Notes: generated by a model not told the origin, from the letters alone. A DNA stretch of 64,000 nt from Alphaproteobacteria bacterium MarineAlpha12_Bin1 (GCA_002937505.1 PTJY01000002.1:1-64000), one strand, 5' to 3'. Positions 48,708 through 58,938 are shown, numbered from the stretch's first letter. Numbers and translations are program-made.

Positions 48708-51260
48708 ATGCTGCTTGTAACAAAAGACATGCTTTCTAAAGCATTAAAGTTTCAGGAAGACGGACACTTTGAGGAGGCTGAAAAGCTTTTTAGGTCTATT
48801 TTAATCGAAGAACCTCATCATTCAGAAACAAACTACAACTTAGGGGTTATTTCTCTCGCCAAAGGAGAGCTAGAAAACGCTCTGATCTATTTTGCTTTGG
48901 CCGTAAAATCAAACCCAAAAAAAGAAATTTACTGGCTAAATTTGATTAGTGCCTTAATTGATTCTGGAAAAACAGAGAAGGCACGTATAGCTCTGGAAAG
49001 AACCTTAAAATTTAACTTTAAAATAAATGATTTTGATAAAGTTATAAAAAAACTAGCAAAATCAGAAAATTCAGGCTTAACAGAAAAGTCATCGGGACTA
49101 AACGAAAAGCTAGACTTAACTGAACCAATAGAGCTTTACAAAAGGGGTGAACTCGAAAAGGCTCTCAATTCAGGAAAACTGATCAGGGAGCAAAACCCTC
49201 ATGAACCAATACTACATAATTTACTAGGAGTCATAAATGCTGGTCTTGGAAATTGGAACGAGGCGATCGAAAATTACACTTTAGCAACAGAACTTAAGCC
49301 CGATTACTTCGAAGCGTATAGCAATATGGGAGCGACTTATTTTGATTTAAAAAAGATGGACGAGGCAATCTCTTGCTATACTAAAGCTATAAACATCAAC
49401 CCTAACTTTGAAGTCGCCCTTAACAACTTAGGAACTGCTCTAAGGGAAACCGGAGACCTCAGTAGAGCCATAGAGTTTTTTGCAAAAGCAGTAAAAACCA
49501 ACCCAAGTTTTAGTGAAGCATTTGCTAATCTTGGAAAGGCCTATAGAGATCTCCATCTTCACGACAAGGCTTTGTCAAATTTCAAAAAGGCCATAGAAAT
49601 TAATCCTAAAAATTTTGAGGCACATAATAATCTAGGAATCACTCTTAATGCCCTAGGAAAATTCGATGAAGCTATAGAATCATATTACCTCGCCATCCGG
49701 CTCAAACCGGACCTAGCGCAGGCCTATAATAACCTAGGCAATACATATTCGGAACTTCTTGAAATCGACAAAGCCACTGAGAATTATAGGAAAGCTCTTG
49801 AAATTGATCCAAACCTCATAGAAGCAAACAACAATTTAGGTAATATTTTTGTCAGCACGGGGCTACACAGTCTGGCAATAAAGCATTTTGTAAAAGCTAT
49901 CAAATTAAATCCCAACTTACCTGAGTCTCACAATAACATTGGAAACGCTTATAAAGGTCTGGGTAGGTTTGAAGAAGCTATCTCAAGTTACAATAAAGCC
50001 CTTGAAATAAATCCGGAACTGTATTCAGTCCAAAGCAATCTTATCTTTTCCCAAAATTTTTTGTCTCATTCTCCAAATGAAATGCTTAAAATCACAAAAA
50101 AATATGGAGAACGCCTACCAAATAAAATTCAAAATTTTCCTACACGGAATAACATCGTGGATCAAAAGAAAAAGCTACATCTTGGGTTCATTTCGGGTGA
50201 TTTAATGAATCATCCGGTGGGACATTTTTTTGAGGGGTTTATTAAGGCTTTAAGTGAAAATTCAAATAGGAAATTAGAAACCTATGTTTATCACAACAAC
50301 AAGTTCAAAGACGACTTAACAGAAAGAATTAAAAAATCTTGTGATCACTGGAATTTAGTAAGTTCTCTAACAGATGAACAACTTGCAAGACAAATAGTAA
50401 AAGAGCAAATCGATATATTAATAGATCTCTCAGGGCATTCAGCCAAAAACAGACTACCAGTATTTTCACTAAAGCCTGCGCCGATACAAATAAGCTGGCT
50501 AGGATACTTTGCCACAACTGGACTTAAGGAAATTGACTACTTTTTGGCAGACAAGTGGACCGTTCCAGAAGGAGAAGAAACACACTTTATTGAAAAAATA
50601 TGGCGTCTGCCAGAGACTTATTGGTGTTTTACTGAACCGGCTCATAATGTCGAGGTTAAAGAGCTACCAGCCCTCAAAAACAACAAACTAACTTTTGGGT
50701 GTTTCAATAACTTTTCAAAATTAAATAAAGGAGTAATACAGCTCTGGATTAATATACTTAAGACAATTCCCGAAAGTGGACTTTTTATAAAAAACCAACA
50801 ACTAGAAGATGAACAAATTCGTACTGAGTTCGGATTAGAATTTACCAAAGAAGGAATAGCAAAAAATAGGTTAATTTTTGAAGGACCCTCATCAAGGCGG
50901 GAGTATCTTGAATCATATAACAAAATCGACATTGCTCTTGACCCCTTTCCATACCCAGGTGGAACAACAACGATTGAGGGTTTGTGGATGGGCGTCCCTA
51001 TGATCACAAAAAGGGGGGATCGATTTCTATCTCGTGCTGGAGAAACTATAGCCCACAATGCCGGCCTTAAAGACTGGATAGCTGAAGACGAGGATGACTA
51101 CCTTGAAAAGGCAGTCTCCTATTCTTCGGATTTAATGAAGCTGGCTAAAATTAGATCCGGGATGAGAAAAAAACTATTAAGCTCTGCTCTATTTGACACA
51201 AAACGTTTTGCAAGCGAATTTGAAAAAAATATTTGGAAAATGTGGAATGATCGAAACTAA
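48708..51260 (+). CDS. TPR protein with C-terminal SPINDLY/O-GlcNAc transferase-like domain
   Basis: 850 aa; about ten TPR units (NPNFEVALNNLGTALRETGDLSRAIEFFAKAVKTNP), then LHLGFISGDLMNHPVGHFFEGF, IDILIDLSGHSAKNRLPVFSLKPAPIQISWLGYFATTGLKEIDYFLAD, DIALDPFPYPGGTTTIEGLWMGVPMITKRGDRFLSRAG. Confidence 0.95.
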   Translation: MLLVTKDMLSKALKFQEDGHFEEAEKLFRSILIEEPHHSETNYNLGVISLAKGELENALIYFALAVKSNPKKEIYWLNLISALIDSGKTEKARIALERTLKFNFKINDFDKVIKKLAKSENSGLTEKSSGLNEKLDLTEPIELYKRGELEKALNSGKLIREQNPHEPILHNLLGVINAGLGNWNEAIENYTLATELKPDYFEAYSNMGATYFDLKKMDEAISCYTKAININPNFEVALNNLGTALRETGDLSRAIEFFAKAVKTNPSFSEAFANLGKAYRDLHLHDKALSNFKKAIEINPKNFEAHNNLGITLNALGKFDEAIESYYLAIRLKPDLAQAYNNLGNTYSELLEIDKATENYRKALEIDPNLIEANNNLGNIFVSTGLHSLAIKHFVKAIKLNPNLPESHNNIGNAYKGLGRFEEAISSYNKALEINPELYSVQSNLIFSQNFLSHSPNEMLKITKKYGERLPNKIQNFPTRNNIVDQKKKLHLGFISGDLMNHPVGHFFEGFIKALSENSNRKLETYVYHNNKFKDDLTERIKKSCDHWNLVSSLTDEQLARQIVKEQIDILIDLSGHSAKNRLPVFSLKPAPIQISWLGYFATTGLKEIDYFLADKWTVPEGEETHFIEKIWRLPETYWCFTEPAHNVEVKELPALKNNKLTFGCFNNFSKLNKGVIQLWINILKTIPESGLFIKNQQLEDEQIRTEFGLEFTKEGIAKNRLIFEGPSSRREYLESYNKIDIALDPFPYPGGTTTIEGLWMGVPMITKRGDRFLSRAGETIAHNAGLKDWIAEDEDDYLEKAVSYSSDLMKLAKIRSGMRKKLLSSALFDTKRFASEFEKNIWKMWNDRN

Positions 51261-51305
51261 AATTTTCTCTCTTTACTGCATATTAAAACATAGGCAAATC
51301 TAAAA

Positions 51306-52202
51306 ATGGAACGGAAAATTCAAAAAACATGGAAGACTGGACTAACTAGCATTGGTAATGACTGCTATGCTTACATCCAGACAGGAGGATTAAATGTATC
51401 CAATGCTGGTCTGATTGTAGGTCCTGACTCTTACCTCGTGATAGACACACTATTTGTTAAACCGATGACAGAGGCCTTTAAAAGCTCCATCCTCGAAGTC
51501 ACTGACAAGCCTTTGAATAGCATCATCTGTACTCACCATCACGCCGACCATACACTGGGGCTAGCTTGGTTTCCCCGAGACATTCCTGTAATTGCCCATG
51601 AACATATGAGAGAACGAATGATAGAATCAGGGCTAGATCTAGCTCATTTTCGCGAGGTAAATCCCGAATATGCAGAACATTTAATTGAAGTAACTCAGTC
51701 TTTCCCCACCCACACTTATAAAGGATCGATGACATTATACCTTGGTGATAGGCGAGTAGAACTGCACAATATGGGCCATACCCATTCCAAAGGCGACACC
51801 ATGGTATACCTGCCCGAAGAAAAGATTCTCTTTTCCGGGGATTTTTGTTTTAACTTCGTTACACCTGCCACTTTTGATGCCCATATAGGAAACTGGATTA
51901 ATAAAGCAAGAAAAATCCTAAAGACTTTCCAAATAGACATAATTGTACCAGGACACGGTCCCGTTGGAGGCCGAGCAATACTGGAAGACATGGTTGACTA
52001 TCTAAGCTTGGTAAAAAGACAGTCTAAGAAAATGTATAAAGATGGTTTCACTGCCCAAGATGCGGCAAAAAATATAAGGCTAGGTATCTACGGCGACTGG
52101 ATAAAACCAGATCGTGTCGAACAAGCGGTTATGAAACTTTACAACGAATTTCAAGGCAAAGGAGAACAGGGCATATCCCTAGAATTAGCAAAGGGAGGAT
52201 AA
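51306..52202 (+). CDS. MBL fold metallo-hydrolase, canonical motif
   Basis: 298 aa; IICTHHHADHTLGLAWF and ILFSGDFCFNFVTPATFDAHIGNW. Confidence 0.93.
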   Translation: MERKIQKTWKTGLTSIGNDCYAYIQTGGLNVSNAGLIVGPDSYLVIDTLFVKPMTEAFKSSILEVTDKPLNSIICTHHHADHTLGLAWFPRDIPVIAHEHMRERMIESGLDLAHFREVNPEYAEHLIEVTQSFPTHTYKGSMTLYLGDRRVELHNMGHTHSKGDTMVYLPEEKILFSGDFCFNFVTPATFDAHIGNWINKARKILKTFQIDIIVPGHGPVGGRAILEDMVDYLSLVKRQSKKMYKDGFTAQDAAKNIRLGIYGDWIKPDRVEQAVMKLYNEFQGKGEQGISLELAKGG

Positions 52203-52210
52203 CCGTAGTT

Positions 52211-53560
52211 TTAACTCAAATTCTCGTTAACCCAATTTGCCATGGCAAAAAGAGTTTCATCTTGTCCATAAAAGCCAACTAGCTGCAAACCTAAGGGCAT
52301 TTTATGAGCTGTCATCAAAGGAAGAGTTAGTGATGGAACGCCAGAGCAAGTAGCAGGCGAACAGTTAACAGGATGTCCAAGATTTTCCAGCCCCACCGGA
52401 GCCACCTCCGGAGCGGTCAGCCCTATAACACCATCCACAATGTCACTCGCACTGTTGAAAAGATCACGGAGACGTTTTTTGAAATTTAATGCATTATGAT
52501 AGTCATCAAGAGTTATCTCATGAGCTCTCTTAAGTAGATTATCTATGCGTTCATGATGTGTGTGGCCAGATTTTTCATATTCAAAAAATGGCCAGCGCAT
52601 TTCAAAGGCAGCAATCTCAGCTATACACCATTCTACCCTCTCAAATTCATGTTCCAGAGCTTGCAAGCTAGGATCAGTCGACGGCTCCACAATATCAACG
52701 TCTAAGTCAGATAGAGAATCCAATAGAATCTCAAAATTGTTTTTTACTTCTTGGTCTGTGATTTTCCAGCCTGGTGTATACATTCTCATTAAACGCAACG
52801 GTTTCTTGGCTGGTGGCAATAATTGTGGACCCACAATGCCATACGAACCAGGAACCGGGCCAGCATGATTAGATAGATATTTCAAGACTGTCCATGAATC
52901 CCCGAGGGTAGTGGTATGAGCTCCTACGTGTTCTCCAGATGGGGAGAAAGGATGTATACCCGCTTGGCGGATGGCACCGTAAGTTGGCTTTACACCAACC
53001 TGACCACAATAACTAGCAGGTCGCATTACGGAAGACATGAGTTGAGTACCGATTGCAACTGGCAACATCCCGGCCCCGACAGCAGCCGCTGAGCCACTAG
53101 AAGAGCTCCCTGGTGTTCGATCTAGGTCATAAGGGTTACGCGTTCCGGCAATATTTCCGTAAGCAAACTCTGTTGTAGCTGTTTTTCCAACTATCACGGC
53201 TCCTCCACGGCGAAGTGCTGCCGTAACAGGAGCATCACGACCTGTTGTAGTCCCCTCATATATTGGACTACCGCATTGAGTAGGCATATCGGACGTTTCA
53301 ATAATGTCCTTAAGACCTATGGGCAAACCATCAATAGGAGACAGAGGATTACCATCTATATAACGTTTTGAAGACAAATTAGCTGCCTCTCTGGCACCTT
53401 CTAGATTAAGGGCAACAAAAGCCTGAACTTCAGGTTCAAACTGTTCAATCATTGAAATGCATTGTTCTAGATACTGACTGGGGGTGACTTCACCTGACAG
53501 AAACAAAGGCACCCGACTTTCAAAGCTGGGGATTTTTATAATTTTAGGATCATAATTCAT
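52211..53560 (-). CDS. Amidase signature family protein
   Basis: 449 aa; GLPIGLKDIIETSDMPTQCGSPIY, TPGSSSSGSAAAVGAGMLPVAIGTQ. Confidence 0.94.
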   Translation of the reverse strand: MNYDPKIIKIPSFESRVPLFLSGEVTPSQYLEQCISMIEQFEPEVQAFVALNLEGAREAANLSSKRYIDGNPLSPIDGLPIGLKDIIETSDMPTQCGSPIYEGTTTGRDAPVTAALRRGGAVIVGKTATTEFAYGNIAGTRNPYDLDRTPGSSSSGSAAAVGAGMLPVAIGTQLMSSVMRPASYCGQVGVKPTYGAIRQAGIHPFSPSGEHVGAHTTTLGDSWTVLKYLSNHAGPVPGSYGIVGPQLLPPAKKPLRLMRMYTPGWKITDQEVKNNFEILLDSLSDLDVDIVEPSTDPSLQALEHEFERVEWCIAEIAAFEMRWPFFEYEKSGHTHHERIDNLLKRAHEITLDDYHNALNFKKRLRDLFNSASDIVDGVIGLTAPEVAPVGLENLGHPVNCSPATCSGVPSLTLPLMTAHKMPLGLQLVGFYGQDETLFAMANWVNENLS

Positions 53561-53705
53561 CTAAAAACCATCATATTTGTTTAATGTTTGCATATAGTAG
53601 ACCAATAAAAATAGTATAGCGGGACTTTATCGAACGATTAAAAACACGCTAGGCTCATAGTAATGATATCCATTTTTGAAGTACACGGCTACAAGGATTA
53701 ATAGA

Positions 53706-54800
53706 ATGAATACATCTCAAACAGTTTCACCAGAGTTTCCAATTGACGAAAATGCCATAAGAATTCCTTACGATAAACTTAAAGAGTTTATGGGACAGGT
53801 TTTTAAAGCGACTGGCCTGCCTGATGATGATGCAGAGAAACTGGCACAAGCCATGGCGGATGGTGATCTACTTGGAAAGGACAGCCATGGGTGCATTCGG
53901 GTTCCAATGTATATCAATCGAATAAAAGGTGGAGCGATAAATAAAACACCTGACATACGAATAACAAAAAAAACTTCTGCGATGGCACTAGTAGATGGAG
54001 ATAATGGTATGGGTCATCTTGTGGCTCGTTTTTCGATGGAACTCGCAATGGACATGGCTTCAGAAAATGGAATTTCTTGGGTGGGTCTGCAGCACTCTAA
54101 CCATGCCGGTGCTGCAGCTGTTTACGCTTCTATGGCAACAGAACGAGACCAGATCGGAATAATTGCCTGCGTTGGAAGTGCTAACCATGCGGCACCATAT
54201 GGTGGGAGCGATATACTTGTTGGAACAAACCCTATTGCTGTGGCAATTCCAACGCTTGATGAGCCCCCCGTGGTGATAGACATGGCTACCACTAATTCAT
54301 CTCTGGGTAAAATCATGGTTAAGGCAATGCATAATGAATCCATGCCAGAGGGATGGGTTATTGATGATAATGGTAAGCCCATTACAGATTCAAAACTTGC
54401 TGACGATGGCATTCTAACCCACATCGGTGGAGCTAAAGGTTTTGGGTTGTCTATGGTGATAGGGTTTTTAGCCGGCACCTTAAATGGCGCAGCTTTTGGT
54501 TCGGATGTTGTACACATTGGTGAAGACCCACATACAGAAACTAATACTGGACAATTTATAATGGCTCTAGATGTGGCACACTTTATGGATCCAAAGGAAT
54601 TTAAAGCCAACGTTGATAGAATTTCTAGAGAAATGGTTAACTCTGCAAGACTTCCGGGAGTTGATGAGATTCGTATGCCTGGCACAAATAGCTTCCGCAT
54701 ATATAATGATAGAAAAGCAAACGGTATTCCAATAACAGCTCCCTTACTTAAACGCCTCAATGATGCTGCCGATGAAGTAAACGTTCCAAAATTAGTTTGA
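53706..54800 (+). CDS. Ldh family oxidoreductase (malate/L-lactate/ureidoglycolate dehydrogenase-like)
   Basis: Listed ORF starts at 53676; Met11 at 53706 has an AGGA-like SD. LLGKDSHGCIRVPMYINRIKGGAI, VGSANHAAPYGGSDILVGTNPIAVAIPT, GGAKGFGLSMVIGFLAGTLNGAAFG. Confidence 0.93.
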   Translation: MNTSQTVSPEFPIDENAIRIPYDKLKEFMGQVFKATGLPDDDAEKLAQAMADGDLLGKDSHGCIRVPMYINRIKGGAINKTPDIRITKKTSAMALVDGDNGMGHLVARFSMELAMDMASENGISWVGLQHSNHAGAAAVYASMATERDQIGIIACVGSANHAAPYGGSDILVGTNPIAVAIPTLDEPPVVIDMATTNSSLGKIMVKAMHNESMPEGWVIDDNGKPITDSKLADDGILTHIGGAKGFGLSMVIGFLAGTLNGAAFGSDVVHIGEDPHTETNTGQFIMALDVAHFMDPKEFKANVDRISREMVNSARLPGVDEIRMPGTNSFRIYNDRKANGIPITAPLLKRLNDAADEVNVPKLV

Positions 54801-54809
54801 TGTTTCTCT

Positions 54810-56114
54810 ATGCTTACAACTGATCTTCTCAAACTATCCGCCACTGAAATTGCATCTAAAATTTCAGGTGGAGAATTAACTTCTGTTAGATTGATTGAAG
54901 CTCTTTTGTCTCGAATTAAAGAGCGTGAGAAGACTGTTAAGGCTTGGGCCTATATCGATCCCGATATTATTCTCGATCAAGCACGAAAATCTGATCAATC
55001 GGGAAGCTTAGGCTTACTTCATGGAGTTCCACTCGGAATCAAAGATATTATCGACACCTGTGATATGCCAACTCAAATGGGTTCTCCTATTTATATCGAT
55101 CATCAACCATTAAGAGATGCTTCTTGCGTTGCTTTGACCCGATCAGCAGGAGCGCTGATTATGGGAAAAACAGTCTCTACAGAGTTTGCTGGGAGCTTCC
55201 CAGGCCCCACCTCTAATCCCCACAATCCGGAAAGAACTCCTGGGGGTTCCTCGAGTGGCTCAGCAGCGGCTGTTGCTGATTATATGATACCAGTAGCGTT
55301 TGGAACTCAAACAGGAAGTTCTATTTTACGCCCTTCATCATACTGCGGGATAATTGGGTATAAACCTACTTTCGGTAGATTCAATATTTCTGGCATAAAA
55401 CCGGCTGCTCAAAGCCTCGACACATTAGGTCTTCATGTCCGAAACTTAGAAGATATCCAGCTATTTACCTCTGTTCTTATAAATAGAAGCTTTAAGCCTT
55501 TAGAATCTCCATCTTACTTTCCAAAAATAGGGATTTGTCGAACTGAACTTTGGGATTATGCACTTCCAGAAACTAAATTGGCATTAGAAAGCGCAGCAAC
55601 TAACTTGGAGAAATCCGGAGCCAAAGTGAGTGATATCAAAACACCAAATTCATTTAAAGGTTTGGAAGAGGCCCGCATATTAATCAACTGCTATGAGCGC
55701 AGTCGTCATATGGTTTACGAGTGGAATGAACATCGCGCATCTCTGAGCGAACCATTTCAGGATGTGATAAGCGCTGGATTAAACATGTCGTACGACGACT
55801 ATTCGACTGCTATGAAACAAACAGAAAAGTGTCTAAACGAATCTAACAACATGTTTCAAAATCTAGATTTAATTATTGCTCCATGTGTCGACGGGGAAGC
55901 CCAACTTGGACTCGACTTTTCTGGTAACCCCAGGTTTTCTGGCTTATGGACCGCTATTAGGTTACCTACCTTAAACCTTCCAACACACACAGGCCCGAAT
56001 GGTTTGCCTGTCAGCATCCAGCTGGTTGGCAAATACCGAGGTGATGACAAACTCCTTGGCATTGCTAAATGGGTCTTGCAAACCCTCGGATCACCGAGCC
56101 TTAAAAGCAGTTAA
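54810..56114 (+). CDS. Amidase signature family protein (paralogue of the 31606 gene)
   Basis: 434 aa; GVPLGIKDIIDTCDMPTQMGSPIYIDHQP, TPGGSSSGSAAAVADYMIPVAFGTQTGSSILRPSSYCG. 9-nt gap after the Ldh gene. Confidence 0.94.
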   Translation: MLTTDLLKLSATEIASKISGGELTSVRLIEALLSRIKEREKTVKAWAYIDPDIILDQARKSDQSGSLGLLHGVPLGIKDIIDTCDMPTQMGSPIYIDHQPLRDASCVALTRSAGALIMGKTVSTEFAGSFPGPTSNPHNPERTPGGSSSGSAAAVADYMIPVAFGTQTGSSILRPSSYCGIIGYKPTFGRFNISGIKPAAQSLDTLGLHVRNLEDIQLFTSVLINRSFKPLESPSYFPKIGICRTELWDYALPETKLALESAATNLEKSGAKVSDIKTPNSFKGLEEARILINCYERSRHMVYEWNEHRASLSEPFQDVISAGLNMSYDDYSTAMKQTEKCLNESNNMFQNLDLIIAPCVDGEAQLGLDFSGNPRFSGLWTAIRLPTLNLPTHTGPNGLPVSIQLVGKYRGDDKLLGIAKWVLQTLGSPSLKSS

Positions 56115-56131
56115 AAATTTTTTACTCAAAC

Positions 56132-57943
56132 CTATCCATCAGAGAGATATATTCGCCAATCCCCTAACTCTGTAATATCTTTGGCGCGCTCAGTGACATA
56201 AGACTCACACAAGAAGCCCTTCACGCTAGTGCCATCTTCAAGCTCAATGGTACCAATTGAGAGAGGTTCGGGAATCTTAGAAATAAAATCACCAAAGTTA
56301 GTCTTTGGTAAAGCCCATATTTCAAGCTCTATATTATTAACATGTTTATCGACAGAACGCACCATACCAGGACGAGGTGGAGCAAAATTTTCTAAAGCAT
56401 AAAATCGGTACTGCCTAGCAGATCGACATTTACGGACAAACTCTGCACCTCTATCGGTTAACTCACTGTTTAAGGGTAAACCTGACATATGAGCCCCACA
56501 AACTGCTATCAGTATTCTGTCATCACTTACATGCTCAGTAATAAATTTTCTTTTAGGTAATTTTGTGCGCGTCATTCCCATGCCTGCTTTAGAATAATAA
56601 TGGATTTTATCCGCCAGCGGTAATAATGATCTGTCATGTAATGCGGGACCGAACAAAGTGACACCAAACGGCATTCCATCAGACCCAAAGCCTGCTGGCA
56701 CAGATACCCCGCACAAATCTAAAAGATTCATGAAATTTGTATAAGTTCCTAAGTTAGAGTTAAGTTTAATAGGGTCAGCCTCCACCTCATCAATGGTATA
56801 AATCGTACCCGCAGTTGGAGAAAGAACCATATCAATCTGCGACCAAACAGTTTCAATTTTCCGACCAAGCTCTCTTAGACGGTACTCCGCCGCAAAAGCA
56901 TCTGCTGCTATGGGCTTTTTCCCCTCCTCTATTATAGCTCTGGTTATAGGATGAATTGATTCAGGATTATTATCAAAAAACATTCTGATAGCCTGATATC
57001 TCTCTGCGACCCAGGGCCCTTCGTATAATAGTTTTGCCACCTCAAGAAACGGCTCAAAGTCAATCTCCACAATTTTCACGTTCAGTTTTTTAATTATCTC
57101 TATCGTTTGTATGAATAAGTTTTTTGTTTCGATGTTTCCGAAAAAATCGATATCATCTGTATGAGGGACCCCTAGCTTAATGTTTGTGATCTCGATATCA
57201 ACTTTCTTGGACAAATTTAATTGAGCACGTGAATATGGATCATTTGAATCAAAACCTTTTGCAATTTCCATAACTTCTGATGCATCAGAAGTGTTTAGCG
57301 CAAAGATAGAGAGACAATCCAAAGAGCGACAGGCGGGAACAACCCCACGATTACTAATCATCCCCCGTGTGGGCTTTAAACCTACAATGTTATTAAACGC
57401 CGCAGGCACCCGACCTGATCCTGCCGTATCGGTGCCTAGTGAGAAGCTCACTAATCCTTTAGATACGGCAACTGCTGAACCTGAACTCGAACCTCCAGAA
57501 ATATATTTTGGATTAATAGCATTTTTACAAATGCCGTATGGAGATCGTGTCCCTACAAGGCCAGTTGCAAACTGATCCATATTTGTTTTTCCTAGCAAAA
57601 TAGCACCAGCTTTTATTAGCTTCTCTACAACCGGAGAGCTAAAAGAAGGCTCAAATGAATAATCCGGACAACCAGCTGTAGTAGGCAGCCCAGAAAAATC
57701 AATATTATCCTTAATCGCAAAGGGTAATCCATATAGTGCCATAGAATCTGGGTCTTGGTCCGCCAAGCAGTTTGTAGCATGTAAAACATCTGATTCTGGC
57801 ACTTTTGATATCCAAATCCCGGAGTCATCTACCTCACTTATTCGCTCCAAAATTCTTTTTATTACTTCAGTTGGATTACTTTTTCTGCTCTTATAAAGGT
57901 CACGTAGACTATAAAAATCAAGACTTTGGTAGTTTTGTGTCAC
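56132..57943 (-). CDS. atzF: Allophanate hydrolase
   Basis: 603 aa with N-terminal amidase-signature domain (ISGGSSSGSAVAVSKGLVSFSLGTDTAGSGRVPAAFNNIVGLKPT) and C-terminal allophanate-hydrolase domain ending FLCESYVTERAKDITELGDWRIYL. Confidence 0.94.
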   Translation of the reverse strand: MTQNYQSLDFYSLRDLYKSRKSNPTEVIKRILERISEVDDSGIWISKVPESDVLHATNCLADQDPDSMALYGLPFAIKDNIDFSGLPTTAGCPDYSFEPSFSSPVVEKLIKAGAILLGKTNMDQFATGLVGTRSPYGICKNAINPKYISGGSSSGSAVAVSKGLVSFSLGTDTAGSGRVPAAFNNIVGLKPTRGMISNRGVVPACRSLDCLSIFALNTSDASEVMEIAKGFDSNDPYSRAQLNLSKKVDIEITNIKLGVPHTDDIDFFGNIETKNLFIQTIEIIKKLNVKIVEIDFEPFLEVAKLLYEGPWVAERYQAIRMFFDNNPESIHPITRAIIEEGKKPIAADAFAAEYRLRELGRKIETVWSQIDMVLSPTAGTIYTIDEVEADPIKLNSNLGTYTNFMNLLDLCGVSVPAGFGSDGMPFGVTLFGPALHDRSLLPLADKIHYYSKAGMGMTRTKLPKRKFITEHVSDDRILIAVCGAHMSGLPLNSELTDRGAEFVRKCRSARQYRFYALENFAPPRPGMVRSVDKHVNNIELEIWALPKTNFGDFISKIPEPLSIGTIELEDGTSVKGFLCESYVTERAKDITELGDWRIYLSDG

Positions 57944-58248
57944 ATTAATTACCCCTCATGTTTTATATTGAAACTACCTTCAGAAGAATTTAACGAACTA
58001 TATTTAAACAAATGCTTATAAATTGGCCATATTGCTACAATTTAAGGCAAGACTGTAACTAAAAAAATGGGATATAGTACTGGGTGATCGACAGCACTTT
58101 TTGTTGCATAAATATAAGAAGTTAAGATCAGTTCCGATAGATCTTTTCTACAAAAAAGATATTTAAGTTCAAATCTTTGTAAGTATTTGCTTGCCGTAGT
58201 AACGTATTAGCTTATAAAAGTGATTAGCGTTTAGTTGGGGGACTCATT

Positions 58249-58938
58249 CTGGATCAAGCGAAAAACATATTCACTGCGGAGCCTTATGATCTTGAGTTTA
58301 GTTACAGGTGTACAGCGCTGATTGTAATAGACATGCAAAGAGATTTTTTGGAGCCTGGCGGCTTCGGAGAGCTTCTTGGTAATGACGTCTCGTTACTCAG
58401 AAACACCATTGAGCCTTGTCAAAAAGTTCTGTTAAGTGCACGAAAAGCGGGACTTATAATTATACACACCAGAGAAGGTCATCGTGAGGACTTATCAGAT
58501 GCCCCACATAGCAAACTAACTAGGGGTAACTTGAAAACAGGCATTGGCGATTTAGGTCCGATGGGACGTGTTTTAATACGAGGAGAACCAGGACATGAGA
58601 TTATATCTGAGCTCTCACCGACCAAAGGAGAAATAATTATTGATAAGCCTGGTAAGGGAGCGTTCTATCAAACTGATCTGGATTTCATACTAAAAAACAA
58701 AAATATTAAAACTTTGATCGTCTGCGGCGTCACTACAGAGGTGTGTGTGCATACCACAATACGACAAGCGAATGATCGAGGATATGAATGCATAGTTCCT
58801 GCCGACTGTGTTGGTTCTTACTTTCCTGAGTTTCAGAAAATTGGGTTAGAAATGATTAAAGCTCAAGGTGGTATTTTTGGATGGGTTAGCGATTCTAAAC
58901 GAGTTACAGACGCTTTATCCAAAAGAGTATTCAATTAG
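58249..58938 (+). CDS. Cysteine hydrolase closely resembling biuret amidohydrolase (BiuH/RutB-like isochorismatase family); start codon uncertain
   Basis: Listed ORF begins at ATG 58333, but the homologous reading continues upstream in frame: KNIFTAEPYDLEFSYRCTALIVIDMQRDFLEPGG. Triad D in IDMQRD, K in IIDKPGKGAFYQTDLD, C in GVTTEVCVHTTIRQANDRGYEC. CTG at 58249 preceded by GGGGGA (58237-58242) is the best start candidate. Confidence 0.85.
   Translation: MDQAKNIFTAEPYDLEFSYRCTALIVIDMQRDFLEPGGFGELLGNDVSLLRNTIEPCQKVLLSARKAGLIIIHTREGHREDLSDAPHSKLTRGNLKTGIGDLGPMGRVLIRGEPGHEIISELSPTKGEIIIDKPGKGAFYQTDLDFILKNKNIKTLIVCGVTTEVCVHTTIRQANDRGYECIVPADCVGSYFPEFQKIGLEMIKAQGGIFGWVSDSKRVTDALSKRVFN

Noticed and set aside
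54122-54844. 240-aa - strand ORF
   Set aside because: Antisense to the well-supported Ldh-family gene; no recognisable domain.
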